Made by a program: the position numbers and the translations under genes
Part shown: one piece after another, positions 35,064-44,418 of the stretch
Numbering within the stretch: the stretch's first letter is position 1
Layout of the letters: every line of letters begins with the position of its first letter
Source of the DNA: Luteipulveratus halotolerans
Lineage (GTDB): Bacteria > Actinomycetota > Actinomycetes > Actinomycetales > Dermatophilaceae
Direction of reading: 5' to 3'
NCBI RefSeq assembly: GCF_001247745.1
Contig: NZ_LAIR01000002.1
Coordinates: 1,426,001 to 1,490,000 of the forward strand
Length of the DNA: 64,000 nt
The notes under the pieces: generated by a model
Seen by the model: the letters and a program-made list of their open reading frames with translations, nothing else
Told to the model about the DNA's origin: nothing
The model's database searches: none

Positions 35064-37178
35064 ATGACAGAGCCGACTCTCGCCCCTGCTGAGGCCGCTG
35101 ACCTGACCCGGGTCTCCGACCGCGTCCTCGAGGCGTTGGCCGGTCCGGGCGCCCACCTGCGCGATGACCAGGCGACTGCCGTCCGGGCTCTTGCTGAGCC
35201 CGCGTCGCGCGTGCTCGTGGTGCAGGCGACCGGCTGGGGCAAGTCGGCCGTCTACTGGGTGGCCACGGCCTGGACCCGCGAGCGCGGTGGCGGTCCCACA
35301 CTGGTCGTGTCGCCGTTGCTGTCGTTGATGCGTGATCAGGTGGCTGCCGCACAGCGCGCCGGCCTGCGGGCCGCGACCCTCAACAGCTCCAACATCGACA
35401 GCTGGTCGGCGATCGAGCAGGCGCTGCTGGCCGACGAGCTCGACGTGCTGCTGGTCTCGCCCGAGCGTCTGGCCAACCCCGGGTTCGGCCGACGTGTGCT
35501 GGAGTCCCTCGCCGGTCGTCTCGGGCTCCTGGTCGTCGACGAGGCGCACGCGGTCTCCGACTGGGGCCACGACTTCCGGCCCGACTACCGCCGGGTGTCC
35601 GACGTGCTGCAGCGGCTCAACCCGCAGACCCCGGTGCTCGCGACCACGGCCACCGCCAACGCCCGCGTGACCGACGACCTGGCACGGCAGCTCGGCGACT
35701 CGACGACCGTGCTCCGTGGACCGCTCGCCCGGTCGAGCCTGCAGCTCGCCGTGCTCGAACGGATGGATCCGCTCGCACGCTACGCATGGGTCGTCGAGCA
35801 CCTTCCCGAGCTGCCCGGCGCCGGCATCGTCTACACCCTCACCGTGGCTGACGCCGAACGCCTGACGGAGGCCGTGCGGGCACGGCACGGCGAGGACCCC
35901 TCGCTGCGGGTCGCGGCCTACACCGGTAAGCTCGACGGAGCTCAGCGCGAACGACTCGAGGACGACCTGCGCGCCAACCGGGTCAAGGCGCTGATCGCGA
36001 CGTCTGCGCTCGGCATGGGTTACGACAAGCCCGATCTCGGGTTCGTCGTGCACGTCGGCGCTCCGCCGTCGCCGGTGTCCTACTACCAGCAGGTCGGTCG
36101 TGCTGGGCGTGCGATCGACCACGCCTCGGTGGTGCTGCTGCCGTCGGCGGGTGACGACAGCGTGTGGGAGTACTTCGCCACGGCGACCATCCCGCGGCAG
36201 GACCACGTCGAGCGGTTGCTCGCCACGCTCGCAGAGCACACCGAGCCCGTCTCCGTGCCGGCGCTGGAGGCCGAGACCGGTCTGCGCCGCACACGGGTCG
36301 AGCTGATGCTCAAGCAGCTCGCGGTCGACGGCGCCGTGGAGCGCACGACCGACGGCTGGGTGACCACCGGCCGGCCGTGGACCTACGACCAGGAGCACTA
36401 CGACGGCGTGCTCGCCGTGCGCCGCCGTGAGGCCGACATCATGCGTCGTTACGTCGACGGCGCCTCGTGCCTCATGCAGCTGCTGCAGGAGTCGCTGGAC
36501 GATCCCGATGCAGCACCGTGCGGTCGTTGCTCGGTGTGCCTCGGTCACCTGCCGGATCCGCTGCGCGCGGAGGCCTCCGACGAGGTCGTCGCGGGCGTGC
36601 GATCGGTGCTGCGCGGTGAGACGCATGTGCTCGAGCAGCGCAAGATGTGGCCGGGTGGAGCGTTCGGCACCCGTGGCCGGATTCCGGTCGAGCTGTCTGC
36701 CGAGCCCGGCCGCGTCATCGTGCACGCCGACGCACCCGAGTGGCGTGACGTCATCCGCGGCCCGCTGACCCGCGATGCCGAGCCACCTCACGAGCTGCGT
36801 GAAGCCGCCGTACGCATCCTCGCCGGCTGGAAGGACGACTGGGCTCAGCGCCCCGAGGTCGTGGTCACCCTGGCCGCGGTCGGACTCACCGAGGTGGTGA
36901 CGGGCGTCGGCCGGCACCTCGCCGAGGTCGGGCGTCTTGACCTTGCGGCGTGGTCTGCACGAGGGCCGGTCGAGCCCGATCTGCCGTCGGCCGAGGAGGC
37001 CGCAGCCTGGCGCGGTGTGCTCGACCCGACACCGGTCGCCGACGAGGTCGCGGGCCGGTGCGTGCTGCTCGTCGTCGACGCCACGTCCTCGGGCTGGGTG
37101 ACCACCGTTGCCGCCGCGGCGTTGCGCGAAGCTGGAGCCGGGCGCGTCCTGCCGCTCGTCGTCCATCGCCGTATCTGA
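35064..37178 (+). CDS. RecQ-family ATP-dependent DNA helicase with phosphoribosyltransferase-like C-terminus
   Basis: 704 residues. Helicase motifs: Walker A QATGWGKSAVYWV, Ia VVSPLLSLMRDQV, DEAH box VVDEAHAVSDWGHDF, III ATTATANARV, V/VI IATSALGMGYDKPDL and QQVGRAGR. A zinc-binding CGRCSVC follows near residue 485, as in RecQ. The last 40 residues (CVLLVVDATSSGWVTTV then ALREAGAGRVLPLVV) resemble the PRPP loop of type I phosphoribosyltransferases with altered acidic residues. DNA repair or recombination role inferred. The ATG at 35064 is chosen for the -10 spacing. Confidence 0.92.
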   Translation: MTEPTLAPAEAADLTRVSDRVLEALAGPGAHLRDDQATAVRALAEPASRVLVVQATGWGKSAVYWVATAWTRERGGGPTLVVSPLLSLMRDQVAAAQRAGLRAATLNSSNIDSWSAIEQALLADELDVLLVSPERLANPGFGRRVLESLAGRLGLLVVDEAHAVSDWGHDFRPDYRRVSDVLQRLNPQTPVLATTATANARVTDDLARQLGDSTTVLRGPLARSSLQLAVLERMDPLARYAWVVEHLPELPGAGIVYTLTVADAERLTEAVRARHGEDPSLRVAAYTGKLDGAQRERLEDDLRANRVKALIATSALGMGYDKPDLGFVVHVGAPPSPVSYYQQVGRAGRAIDHASVVLLPSAGDDSVWEYFATATIPRQDHVERLLATLAEHTEPVSVPALEAETGLRRTRVELMLKQLAVDGAVERTTDGWVTTGRPWTYDQEHYDGVLAVRRREADIMRRYVDGASCLMQLLQESLDDPDAAPCGRCSVCLGHLPDPLRAEASDEVVAGVRSVLRGETHVLEQRKMWPGGAFGTRGRIPVELSAEPGRVIVHADAPEWRDVIRGPLTRDAEPPHELREAAVRILAGWKDDWAQRPEVVVTLAAVGLTEVVTGVGRHLAEVGRLDLAAWSARGPVEPDLPSAEEAAAWRGVLDPTPVADEVAGRCVLLVVDATSSGWVTTVAAAALREAGAGRVLPLVVHRRI

Positions 37179-37254
37179 GATGTCCGTCTGGCGCGGTGTG
37201 CATCCCGTTGGTCACGAATGCCGTTGCCCTGCAGGGCGATTCGCCTCGCCCAGG

Positions 37255-38292
37255 TCAGGTCCGCAGCGGCGCGCCGACGTGGTGCAGGTGGCGCAGCGCC
37301 TGAGCGTAGGACTCGACGAGCGACGCCTCTGCGTAGTCCACACCGATCTCGGCGCAGTAGTCCTTCACGATCGGGCGGGCCCGCCGCAGGTGCGGCGTCG
37401 GCATGCTCGGGAACAGGTGGTGCTCGATCTGGTGGTTGAGCCCGCCGAGACCGATGTCCACCAGCAGTCCACCGGTGACGTTGCGAGACGTGAGGACCTG
37501 ACGCCGCAGGAAGTCCGGACGGTCCTGCCCGGTGAAGGTCGGCATGCCCTTGTGGTTGGGCGCGAAGATCCCGCCCAGGTAGACACCCCAGACCGCCTTC
37601 TGCACGACCACGAACGCCACCGCCTGCACCGGAGTGAGCACCAGGGCCAGCAGGCCGACGTACGCCGCGGCATGGGCGAGGAGCAGGGACGTCTCCAGCC
37701 GGCGCTGCTTCAGGCCCGGCCGCGCGACCGCGCGGACCGCCGAGAGGTGCAGGTTGGCGCCCTCGAGGGTGAGCAGCAGCGGGAACAGCCGCCCCTGCAG
37801 CGGTGCCACGACCTTGGCGATGCCTCGTGCGGAGCGGGCCTGACGCTGCGACCAGACGATGATGTCGGGCGCCACATCCGGGTCGAGCTCTTCGTGGTTG
37901 GGGTTGGCGTGGTGGCGCGTGTGCTTGTCCATCCACCACCCGTAGCTCATCCCGAGCAGCAGGTTGCCGACGACGAGGCCGACCGCCTGGCTCGGGCGGC
38001 GCGTACGGAACACCTGGCGGTGTGCGAGGTCGTGGGCGAGCAGCGCGAGCTGGCCGGCGAGCACGCCGACCCCGGCCGCCACCAGGAGCTGCCACCACGA
38101 GCTGCCGAGCAGCACGAAGGCGGTCAGCAGACCGACGGCGACGGCCGCGAGCGCCGTGGCCCGCAGGACGTAGTGCACCGGTGTGCGCTCGAGCAGGCCC
38201 GCGGCGCGTACCCGGTGGGACAGCTCGGCGAAGTCCGAGCCCGGGCGTTCGGCGGAGCGATGGCCGGACGTGCTGGTGGCAGGTGTCGTCAT
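37255..38292 (-). CDS. acyl-lipid/acyl-CoA fatty acid desaturase
   Basis: 345 residues, membrane-bound desaturase with the three His boxes: HDLAHR, HTRHHA and NHQIEHHLFP. Membrane segments surround them (VLRATALAAVAVGLLTAFVL and others). QIEHH as the third box is typical of front-end and linoleoyl-CoA desaturase-like proteins. Introduces a double bond in membrane lipids. Divergent from the dehydrogenase gene. Confidence 0.92.
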   Translation of the reverse strand: MTTPATSTSGHRSAERPGSDFAELSHRVRAAGLLERTPVHYVLRATALAAVAVGLLTAFVLLGSSWWQLLVAAGVGVLAGQLALLAHDLAHRQVFRTRRPSQAVGLVVGNLLLGMSYGWWMDKHTRHHANPNHEELDPDVAPDIIVWSQRQARSARGIAKVVAPLQGRLFPLLLTLEGANLHLSAVRAVARPGLKQRRLETSLLLAHAAAYVGLLALVLTPVQAVAFVVVQKAVWGVYLGGIFAPNHKGMPTFTGQDRPDFLRRQVLTSRNVTGGLLVDIGLGGLNHQIEHHLFPSMPTPHLRRARPIVKDYCAEIGVDYAEASLVESYAQALRHLHHVGAPLRT

Positions 38293-38418
38293 GGCGGCGA
38301 ACGTAGGAACGGGCGACGCCCGCGGTCGTCACTCGCCCGGGTGAACGTGAGGAGTACGCGAGAGGCACATGCATGTCGTCCCTACCCAACCTGCGCACGA
38401 CGTGGCAGGTTCGACCTC

Positions 38419-39468
38419 ATGCGCGCACTCACGGTGACCCCGCAGAAGAAGGACTCGCTCGATGTGGTCGACATGCCCGAGCCGGACCCGAAGGACGGCG
38501 ACGTCCTGGTGCAGGGTCTGGCGCTCGGCGTGTGCGGCACCGACCACGAGATCTCCGAGGGCTTGTACGGCTGGGCGCCCGGCGGCGCCGACAGGCTGAT
38601 CCTCGGGCACGAGTCGCTGGGCCAGGTGCTCGAGGCGCCGCAGGACAGCGGGTTCGCCGAGGGTGACCTCATCGTCGGCGTGGTCCGGCTGCCCGACCCG
38701 GAGCCGTGCGGCGCGTGCGCGCACGACGAGTGGGACATGTGCCGCAACGGCAAGTACACCGAGCACGGCATCAAGGAGATCCACGGGTTCGGCAGCGAGC
38801 AGTGGCGTGTCCACGCGAAGTTCGCGACCCGTCTCGACGCCGGACTCAAGGACGTCGGCATGCTGCTGGAGCCGACCACCGTGGTCGCCAAGGCCTGGGA
38901 GCAGGTCGACCGCATCGGTGACCGTGCGTGGTTCGAGCCGAAGTCCGTGCTCGTCACCGGTGCGGGCCCCATCGGCCTGCTCGGGGCGTTGATCGGGGTG
39001 CAACGTGGCCTGGACGTGCACGTGCTCGACCGCGCCAAGGACGGCCTGAAGCCGGAGCTCGTCAAGGAGCTCGGCGCGACCTACCACGCCGACGCGGCCG
39101 ACGAGGTCATGAAGAAGGTGAAGCCTGACGTCGTCATCGAGGGCACCGGTGCGGTTCCGGTCATCCAGGCGGTCCTGGCCCAGAACGTGCCCTACGGCAT
39201 CGTCGTGCTGACCGGCATCTCCAACCCGGGAGACGAGATCCCGTTCGACCTCGGTGCGGTCAACCGGGACCTGGTCCTCGACAACGGCGCGGTCGTCGGC
39301 TCGGTCAACGCCAACCTGCGCCACTACGAGGCGGGTGCGCAGGTGCTCAAGGAGGCCGACAACGCCTGGCTGGAGCGTCTGATCACTCGCCGAGTGCCTT
39401 TGGAGAAGTTCGCTGACGCGTTCGCCAAGCAGGACGACGACGTCAAGGTCGTGCTGACGCTGAGCTGA
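38419..39468 (+). CDS. zinc-dependent glucose 1-dehydrogenase-like MDR oxidoreductase
   Basis: 349 residues. Medium-chain dehydrogenase: catalytic-zinc ligands in ALGVCGTDHEISEG and GHESLGQVLE, structural-zinc Cys cluster in PEPCGACAHDEWDMCRNG, a Rossmann loop in VLVTGAGPIGLLGAL, and a C-terminal glucose-dehydrogenase-type region ending KVVLTLS. Likely oxidises glucose or another aldose with NAD(P)+. Its frame is open far upstream, but the ATG at 38419 matches the family N-terminus MRALTVTPQ. Confidence 0.88.
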   Translation: MRALTVTPQKKDSLDVVDMPEPDPKDGDVLVQGLALGVCGTDHEISEGLYGWAPGGADRLILGHESLGQVLEAPQDSGFAEGDLIVGVVRLPDPEPCGACAHDEWDMCRNGKYTEHGIKEIHGFGSEQWRVHAKFATRLDAGLKDVGMLLEPTTVVAKAWEQVDRIGDRAWFEPKSVLVTGAGPIGLLGALIGVQRGLDVHVLDRAKDGLKPELVKELGATYHADAADEVMKKVKPDVVIEGTGAVPVIQAVLAQNVPYGIVVLTGISNPGDEIPFDLGAVNRDLVLDNGAVVGSVNANLRHYEAGAQVLKEADNAWLERLITRRVPLEKFADAFAKQDDDVKVVLTLS

Positions 39469-39514
39469 CCCGGGCGCCGCGAGCGCTGTCGGTGCTGCGA
39501 GCCATGATGGGGGA

Positions 39515-40873
39515 GTGCGTGCCCGGCCGAGCATCCTTCATCTGGACCTGGATGCGTTCTTCGCCGCGGTCGAGCAGCGTGACAAGCCCTCCCTGCAGGG
39601 CCGGCCGGTGATCGTCGGCGGCATCGGCGTGCGTGGTGTGGTCTCGACAGCCTCGTACGAGGCACGTGCCTTCGGTGCGCGTTCGGCGATGCCGACGGCC
39701 GAGGCGCGACGCCGGTGCCCTCCGGGCACCGCCTACCTGCACCCGCGGTTCCCGGCGTACAAGAAGTCCTCCGAGGTCGTGATGGGCCTGCTGCACGACC
39801 TGTCGCCGGTGGTCGAGCAGGTCTCGGTCGACGAGGCCTACGTCGACCTCGCGGCGCCCGGCACCCACGACCTGAGCGTCGACGGCGTACGCCGGCTGGT
39901 GGCCGGCCTCATCGACGAGATCGCTTCTGCCACAGGCGGACTGACAGCCTCGGCGGGCGTCGCGTCGTCCAAGATGCTGGCCAAGATCGGGTCCGACCTG
40001 GAGAAGCCCCACGGTCTGGTCGTCGTCGAGCCCGGTCGCGAGCTCGAGGTGCTCGAGCCGCTGTCGGTGCGAGTGCTCGGCGGCGTCGGGCCGGCGACGG
40101 CTGACCGGCTCAAGACCTTCGGGGTCACCACGGTGGCCGAGCTGCAGCAGATGACGTTGCCCGACCTGGTGAGCATCTTCGGGGAGTCGCACGGGCACGG
40201 GCTGCACCGACTGGCGCGGGCCCAGGACGACCGTGAGGTGGTCGTCGAGCGCGAGGCCAAGAGCATCTCGGCCGAGGAGACCTTCGACGTCGACATCCCC
40301 GACCGGGCCCGGCTCGACGCCGAGCTCGCGGCGATGGTCACGCGGGTGGGCGCGCGTCTTGCCCGACAGGCCGCCTTCGCGCGCACCGTGACGATCAAGG
40401 TGCGTCACCACGACTTCACGACCCTCACGCGGTCGGAGACGCTGGTCCACCCGACCGGCGAGCCCGGCGTCGTGCTCGCGACCGCGCGTCGGCTGCTCGC
40501 CCAGGTCGACGTCGCGGACGGTCTGCGGCTGCTCGGTGTCGGGGTCTCGGGCTTCAGCGGGCACGCGCAGGAGCAGCTGGCGTTCGACGACGAGGCCGAC
40601 GAGGCCACGCCGATCCTTCCGGAGGGCATCGACCCGGCTCCTCGCGCTCCCGACACCCGCTCGGTGCGACCGACGTGGCGGACGGGCCAGGACGTCGTGC
40701 ACGACGACCACGGCGCCGGCTGGGTGTGGGGTGCGGGCCGTGACCGGGTGAGCGTGAGGTTTGAGGGCCCTCGGACGCCGCCCGGCGTCGTACGGACCTT
40801 CGGCACCGACGACTCCGCGCTGAGCCCGGGCGAACCACCCGACTGGCGTGCCCCGAGCGACGTCAGCGCGTGA
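39515..40873 (+). CDS. dinB: DNA polymerase IV (Y-family)
   Basis: 452 residues; translesion polymerase. Catalytic acidic residues in LHLDLDAFFAAVEQ and VSVDEAYVDL, plus the YEARAFGARSAMPT steric-gate region. After the little-finger domain there is a tail of about 100 residues containing DDHGAGWVWGAGRDRVSVRF, a short domain common in actinobacterial DinB proteins. No beta-clamp motif was identified with certainty. GTG start. The stop overlaps the convergent oxidoreductase by 11 nt. Confidence 0.93.
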   Translation: MRARPSILHLDLDAFFAAVEQRDKPSLQGRPVIVGGIGVRGVVSTASYEARAFGARSAMPTAEARRRCPPGTAYLHPRFPAYKKSSEVVMGLLHDLSPVVEQVSVDEAYVDLAAPGTHDLSVDGVRRLVAGLIDEIASATGGLTASAGVASSKMLAKIGSDLEKPHGLVVVEPGRELEVLEPLSVRVLGGVGPATADRLKTFGVTTVAELQQMTLPDLVSIFGESHGHGLHRLARAQDDREVVVEREAKSISAEETFDVDIPDRARLDAELAAMVTRVGARLARQAAFARTVTIKVRHHDFTTLTRSETLVHPTGEPGVVLATARRLLAQVDVADGLRLLGVGVSGFSGHAQEQLAFDDEADEATPILPEGIDPAPRAPDTRSVRPTWRTGQDVVHDDHGAGWVWGAGRDRVSVRFEGPRTPPGVVRTFGTDDSALSPGEPPDWRAPSDVSA

Positions 40874-41828
40874 GCACGATCTTGCCGGCCGTCTCGCCGT
40901 CGAGCATCGCCTGGAAGCCCTCGCGTGCCTGCTCCATCGCGAGCTCGTGCCCGATGCGCGGGCGGACGCCGGCCACGTCGCACAGCCGCAGCAGGTCCTC
41001 GAGCTCGGCGCGGGTGCCCATGGTCGAGCCGATGACCCGCATCTGCTGGAAGAAGATGCGCGTCAGCTCGGCGGAGTCCGGCTCGCCGGTCGTCGCGCCG
41101 CAGGTGACGAGCACGCCGCCGGGCTTGAGCGACTTGATGGAGTGCGACCACGTCGCTCTGCCGACCGAGTCGAAGACGCCGTCGACCTTCTCCGGCAGCC
41201 GGGCGCCGCTCTCGAACGTCTCGTGGGCGCCGAGATCCGTTGCGAGAGAACGCTTCTCGTCGCTCGATCCGGTGACCCACACGCGGAGCCCGGCTGCGCG
41301 GCCGAGTGTCGTCAGCGCGGTCGCGACGCCGCCGGAGGCCCCCTGCACCAGCATGGTCTGACCTGCGCGCAGTCCCGACTTGGTGAAGATCATCCGGTAC
41401 GCCGTCAGCCAGGCTGTGCCCAGGCACGCGGCCTCGGTGAGGCTCAGCGACGTCGGCTTGGGCAGGACGTTGCGCTCGGGCACGACCACGCGCTCGGCGA
41501 AGGTGCCCTGGTAGCCCTCGGTGAACAGGCCGCGACGCGGGTCGAGGGTCTCGTCGCCCGCCCAGCCCGGGGAGGTCACCACCGGGTAGACCACGACCTC
41601 GGTGCCGTCGTCGAGGGTGCCCGCGGCGTCCATACCGAGAGTCATCGGGAACTGCTCGGGCTTGATGCCGACACCGCGCAGAGTCCACAGGTCGTGCATG
41701 TTGATGCTGGCCGCGCGGACCGTGACGGCGACATGGCCGTCGGGCAGCTCAGGCTCGGGCCGGTCACCGACGACCAGCGCATCCAGCGGGGCGTCGGGAG
41801 AGGGGCGGTCGGCGTAGACAGCGAGCAT
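40863..41828 (-). CDS. NADPH:quinone oxidoreductase-type MDR enzyme
   Basis: 321 residues, zinc-free medium-chain dehydrogenase: VRAASINMHDLWTLRG, LGMDAAGTLDDG, nucleotide loop MLVQGASGGVATAL. Substrate not identifiable. The ATG at 41828 is preceded by GATGAGG; the frame extends 42 codons upstream but without a start signal. Confidence 0.87.
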   Translation of the reverse strand: MLAVYADRPSPDAPLDALVVGDRPEPELPDGHVAVTVRAASINMHDLWTLRGVGIKPEQFPMTLGMDAAGTLDDGTEVVVYPVVTSPGWAGDETLDPRRGLFTEGYQGTFAERVVVPERNVLPKPTSLSLTEAACLGTAWLTAYRMIFTKSGLRAGQTMLVQGASGGVATALTTLGRAAGLRVWVTGSSDEKRSLATDLGAHETFESGARLPEKVDGVFDSVGRATWSHSIKSLKPGGVLVTCGATTGEPDSAELTRIFFQQMRVIGSTMGTRAELEDLLRLCDVAGVRPRIGHELAMEQAREGFQAMLDGETAGKIVLTR

Positions 41829-42008
41829 GGGGACCTCATCGGGGTGACGGGACGGACGGCCGGGCTCAGTGTGGCAAAGGCCACATCGGCGTCCGCACTG
41901 CACTCGTCGTGACCAGCTTGTGACAGGCGGATCGGGCGAACGCCGGTCGACCACGGCTACGCCGCCGTACTGTCGTCCGGGGACGCACGCCTGAGACGGG
42001 GAGGTGTC

Positions 42009-42710
42009 GTGCGCGCACAGGGGGTGCCCACACGATCGGGCAGGTTTCGTACGAGCGCTGTGGCGGTGGTCGGGTTCGTGAGCCTGACGACCGGGTGCGG
42101 CTTGACTGACACCAGCGCTGGGTCGACGACGAGCAGGAGCATGCTGCCGCCTGCGACGAGCACGGCCACAACCGGGACGACGCCGGCCCCGGTGCCGACA
42201 CCCGATCCGGGTGTGACCGACTCCTCCGCCGGCTCATCGACGAGCGAGTCCTCCACCCCGTCGGACCGGACGGCGACACCGGACTCCTCGTCGTCGACGA
42301 CCACGCGTGAGCGCAAGGAGGACCGCTCGGGTACCAAGGGGCTCGACGCGGGCCTGCGGCGAGCGCTGATCAGGGCGCGACAGGAGGCGCCGGAGGGCAT
42401 CCGGCTGCGCGTGACGTCGGGCTACCGGCCGGCGTCGACCCAGGAGCGCCTCTGGAAGGCCGCGATTCGCCAGTACGGCTCGCGGGCTGAGGCACGCAAG
42501 TGGGTGCTGCCGCCCGAGGACTCCTCGCACGTGCAGGGCGCCGCGGTCGACATCGGTCCGCGTGAGGGGGCGCGCTGGTTGGAGCTCAACGGCGCGCGGT
42601 TCGGGCTGTGTCGCACCTACCGCAACGAGTGGTGGCACTTCGAGGACGTCGCCCGCGACGGTGACTGCCCTCCGATGGCTGCGTCGGCGGCAGCAGCGAC
42701 CGCCGACTGA
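42009..42710 (+). CDS. VanY-type D-alanyl-D-alanine carboxypeptidase lipoprotein
   Basis: 233 residues. Signal with lipobox LTTGC (Cys30), a Ser/Thr/Pro-rich wall-spanning linker (about 35-100), then a VanY/DdcY metallopeptidase: VTSGYRPASTQERLW, the zinc motif SSHVQGAAVDIG and EWWHFE. Trims the terminal D-Ala from peptidoglycan stems. GTG start. It pairs with the convergent L,D-transpeptidase, which uses the tetrapeptides such an enzyme makes. Confidence 0.9.
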   Translation: MRAQGVPTRSGRFRTSAVAVVGFVSLTTGCGLTDTSAGSTTSRSMLPPATSTATTGTTPAPVPTPDPGVTDSSAGSSTSESSTPSDRTATPDSSSSTTTRERKEDRSGTKGLDAGLRRALIRARQEAPEGIRLRVTSGYRPASTQERLWKAAIRQYGSRAEARKWVLPPEDSSHVQGAAVDIGPREGARWLELNGARFGLCRTYRNEWWHFEDVARDGDCPPMAASAAAATAD

Positions 42711-42722
42711 CCCCGGACGAAC

Positions 42723-42768
42723 GAGCCCGCCCCGACGGCGTCGCAGGAGACGACGTCGGGGCGAGCTC
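42723..42768. terminator. bidirectional terminator between vanY-like and ldt genes
   Basis: Long stem between convergent genes: GAGC with GCTC outermost, CGCCCCGACG with CGTCGGGGCG in the middle, TCG with CGA at the tip. Confidence 0.7.
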
Positions 42769-42787
42769 GGTGCGTACGGGGGAGGTG

Positions 42788-43816
42788 TCAGTAGACCTTG
42801 ACCGGCGTGCCGATCGGGAGGCCCCAGGAGTCCCAGAGCCAGTTCATCGCCGAGTTGCTCACGCGGACGCAGCCGTGGGAGGCGGGGTAGGCCGGCACCG
42901 AGCCGGACCCGTGCACGGCGATGGCGCCGTCGAAGTACTTCGGGCGCCACATCGAGCCGAGCTCGAGGGTCGACTCGTGCAGCTTGTCGTCCTCGGCGTA
43001 GACGGAGTACGAGCCGCGCGGGGTGTGAGCGCGGTACTTCGTCTCCTTGCCGGTCTCCTTGTTCTTGACGACGAACGTCTCGCCGTTGCCGGACGAGGCG
43101 TTGATGACGGCCTTGACCCGGCCGCCCTCGACCGCGAGAAGGATCTGCCGGTCGAGGTCGATCTCGATGGCCTTGGACGCGCCGGTGCGCGAGCGGGGCA
43201 CGACACCCCGGTCGAGTGCTCGACGGGTCGCCGCATCGACCTTCCCGGTGCGGCTGATGCCGGCGGCCTTCTGCAGGGCGAGCACGGACTGACGGGTGCC
43301 GCCGCCGAAGCTGCCGTCGGGCGCGCCGCCCCAGTAGCCGAGATCGGTCAGGCGCTGCTGCACGGCCCGGACATCGGGACCGGACGACCCGGTCTTGAGC
43401 ACGGCGCTGCTGCCGTCCGCCGAGGTGTCGTGGTCGTCGGCGTCAGGCTGCGTCGTCGGGCTCGCACTCGGCGAGGTCGTGGAGGGCGAGGACGTCGACG
43501 AGGTGCTGTCCTGCGGGGTCGCACTCGACGTGGAGGAGGTCGACGTCGTGGGCGCGACCAGTGGGGTCGCGCCCTCGGCCTCTTCCAGGCTGGGCGTCTC
43601 AGAGGGTGCGGCTGCGCTCGAGGGCGACGTGCTCGGCGACGTGCTCGGTGTCGCCGGACCGGGCGTCACCGACGCCGAGCGGGTGGTGGCCGACGCGGTG
43701 GTGGTCGAGCTCGCCGCCTGGTCGACCGGCTGGCTGCCGCAGGCGGCCAGGAGGCCGACGCTCAAAGGCAGTGCGAGTGCGGCCGTCAGGCGCGCGCGCG
43801 AGGACAGGTTGCGCAT
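42788..43816 (-). CDS. L,D-transpeptidase lipoprotein with peptidoglycan-binding domain
   Basis: 342 residues. Lipobox LLAAC (Cys26), a Ser/Thr/Pro/Asp-rich linker to about residue 140, a PG_binding_1 domain (GPDVRAVQQRLTDLGYWGG), and a YkuD catalytic domain with His in IAVHGSGSV and the nucleophile in ASHGCVRVSN. Makes 3-3 cross-links in peptidoglycan outside the membrane. GGGAGGGA precedes the ATG. Confidence 0.94.
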   Translation of the reverse strand: MRNLSSRARLTAALALPLSVGLLAACGSQPVDQAASSTTTASATTRSASVTPGPATPSTSPSTSPSSAAAPSETPSLEEAEGATPLVAPTTSTSSTSSATPQDSTSSTSSPSTTSPSASPTTQPDADDHDTSADGSSAVLKTGSSGPDVRAVQQRLTDLGYWGGAPDGSFGGGTRQSVLALQKAAGISRTGKVDAATRRALDRGVVPRSRTGASKAIEIDLDRQILLAVEGGRVKAVINASSGNGETFVVKNKETGKETKYRAHTPRGSYSVYAEDDKLHESTLELGSMWRPKYFDGAIAVHGSGSVPAYPASHGCVRVSNSAMNWLWDSWGLPIGTPVKVY

Positions 43817-44013
43817 GAGTCCCTCCCAGAACAGGTGCCCGCGACGGCGGGCAACCCGGTGATCATGAACGCTCGTCGACGTTCCGCGGTGAATAGCCGC
43901 ACGATCCGACCGTAGTCGTGTCCGGATCGTGACGTTGGCGGTGACTGCGGTCGACGAGCGGCGTGCACGCGATGCGGGTGATCGAGCGTGGAGAACACCG
44001 TACGGTCATGAGA

Positions 44014-44044
44014 AAGGCCCCCAGCCATCACGGCTGGGGGCCTT
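44014..44044. terminator. hairpin terminator at island left edge
   Basis: Perfect 13-bp stem AAGGCCCCCAGCC / GGCTGGGGGCCTT with loop ATCAC. It has no adjacent upstream gene on either strand, so it may end a lost gene. Confidence 0.65.
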
Positions 44045-44197
44045 CATCCGGTGGGTCGTTTGTACGGCTCCAGATTCCGCCCCTGGCCTGCGGTGCAGCA
44101 ACGAAACTCGGCTCCCCCTGTGACCTGATCCCGGGCTAACTCTCCGCTGTTCCCAGCGTGGTCCGGGAGACCGGGTTGCCGTGTCGCAGGGCCTGGC

Positions 44198-44203
44198 TAC
44201 AGT
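44198..44203 (+). promoter_or_regulatory. -10 box (TACAGT) of small gene, probable leaderless start
   Basis: TACAGT ends 8 nt before the ATG at 44212. Confidence 0.45.
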
Positions 44204-44211
44204 CCAGGCGC

Positions 44212-44403
44212 ATGAGAGAGCCGTCCAGCCCCGCCAGCATCCCCGTCGACCCGTCTCAACAGGCCGTGATTACGAGAGCGTTCGCAGTCGCGGAGGTGGC
44301 CGCCGAGCATCTCGTCCGCGTCTCCCCCACGCTCGACCGGGACAGGGTGGAGTACGTCGTGGCCTCGGTGCTCCTGGAGGAGGCGTGGGTCGGCGGTTCG
44401 TAG
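44212..44403 (+). CDS. small hypothetical protein
   Basis: 63 residues, helical and acidic, with VAEVAAEHLVRVSPTLDRDR in the middle. No family recognised. The start is supported by the -10 box 8 nt upstream. Convergent with the SLOG gene, 15 nt apart; the only plus-strand host gene inside the island. Confidence 0.5.
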   Translation: MREPSSPASIPVDPSQQAVITRAFAVAEVAAEHLVRVSPTLDRDRVEYVVASVLLEEAWVGGS

Positions 44404-44418
44404 CCTCACCAACCCCGA

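Larger units (their letters stand above)
43817..44211. other. intergenic stretch at the left edge of the defence island
   Basis: 395 nt without a supportable gene. It contains the ldt promoter region, a strong hairpin (44014-44044), a 20-nt string also found, inverted and split, beside the tRNA-Leu (44048-44067), and the -10 of the next small gene. No tRNA or integrase remnant seen. Confidence 0.6.

Noticed and set aside
32943..37166. 1,407-codon open frame on the minus strand across the hydrolase-acyltransferase-RecQ region
   Set aside because: It is antisense to three well-recognised genes and its Arg/His-rich sequence has no domain pattern; typical of high-GC shadow frames.
44014..44067. 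Integrase attachment site (attL) next to the left hairpin
   Set aside because: The shared 20-mer is inverted, not direct, relative to the tRNA copy, and no integrase gene is present, so I report it only as an unexplained similarity.
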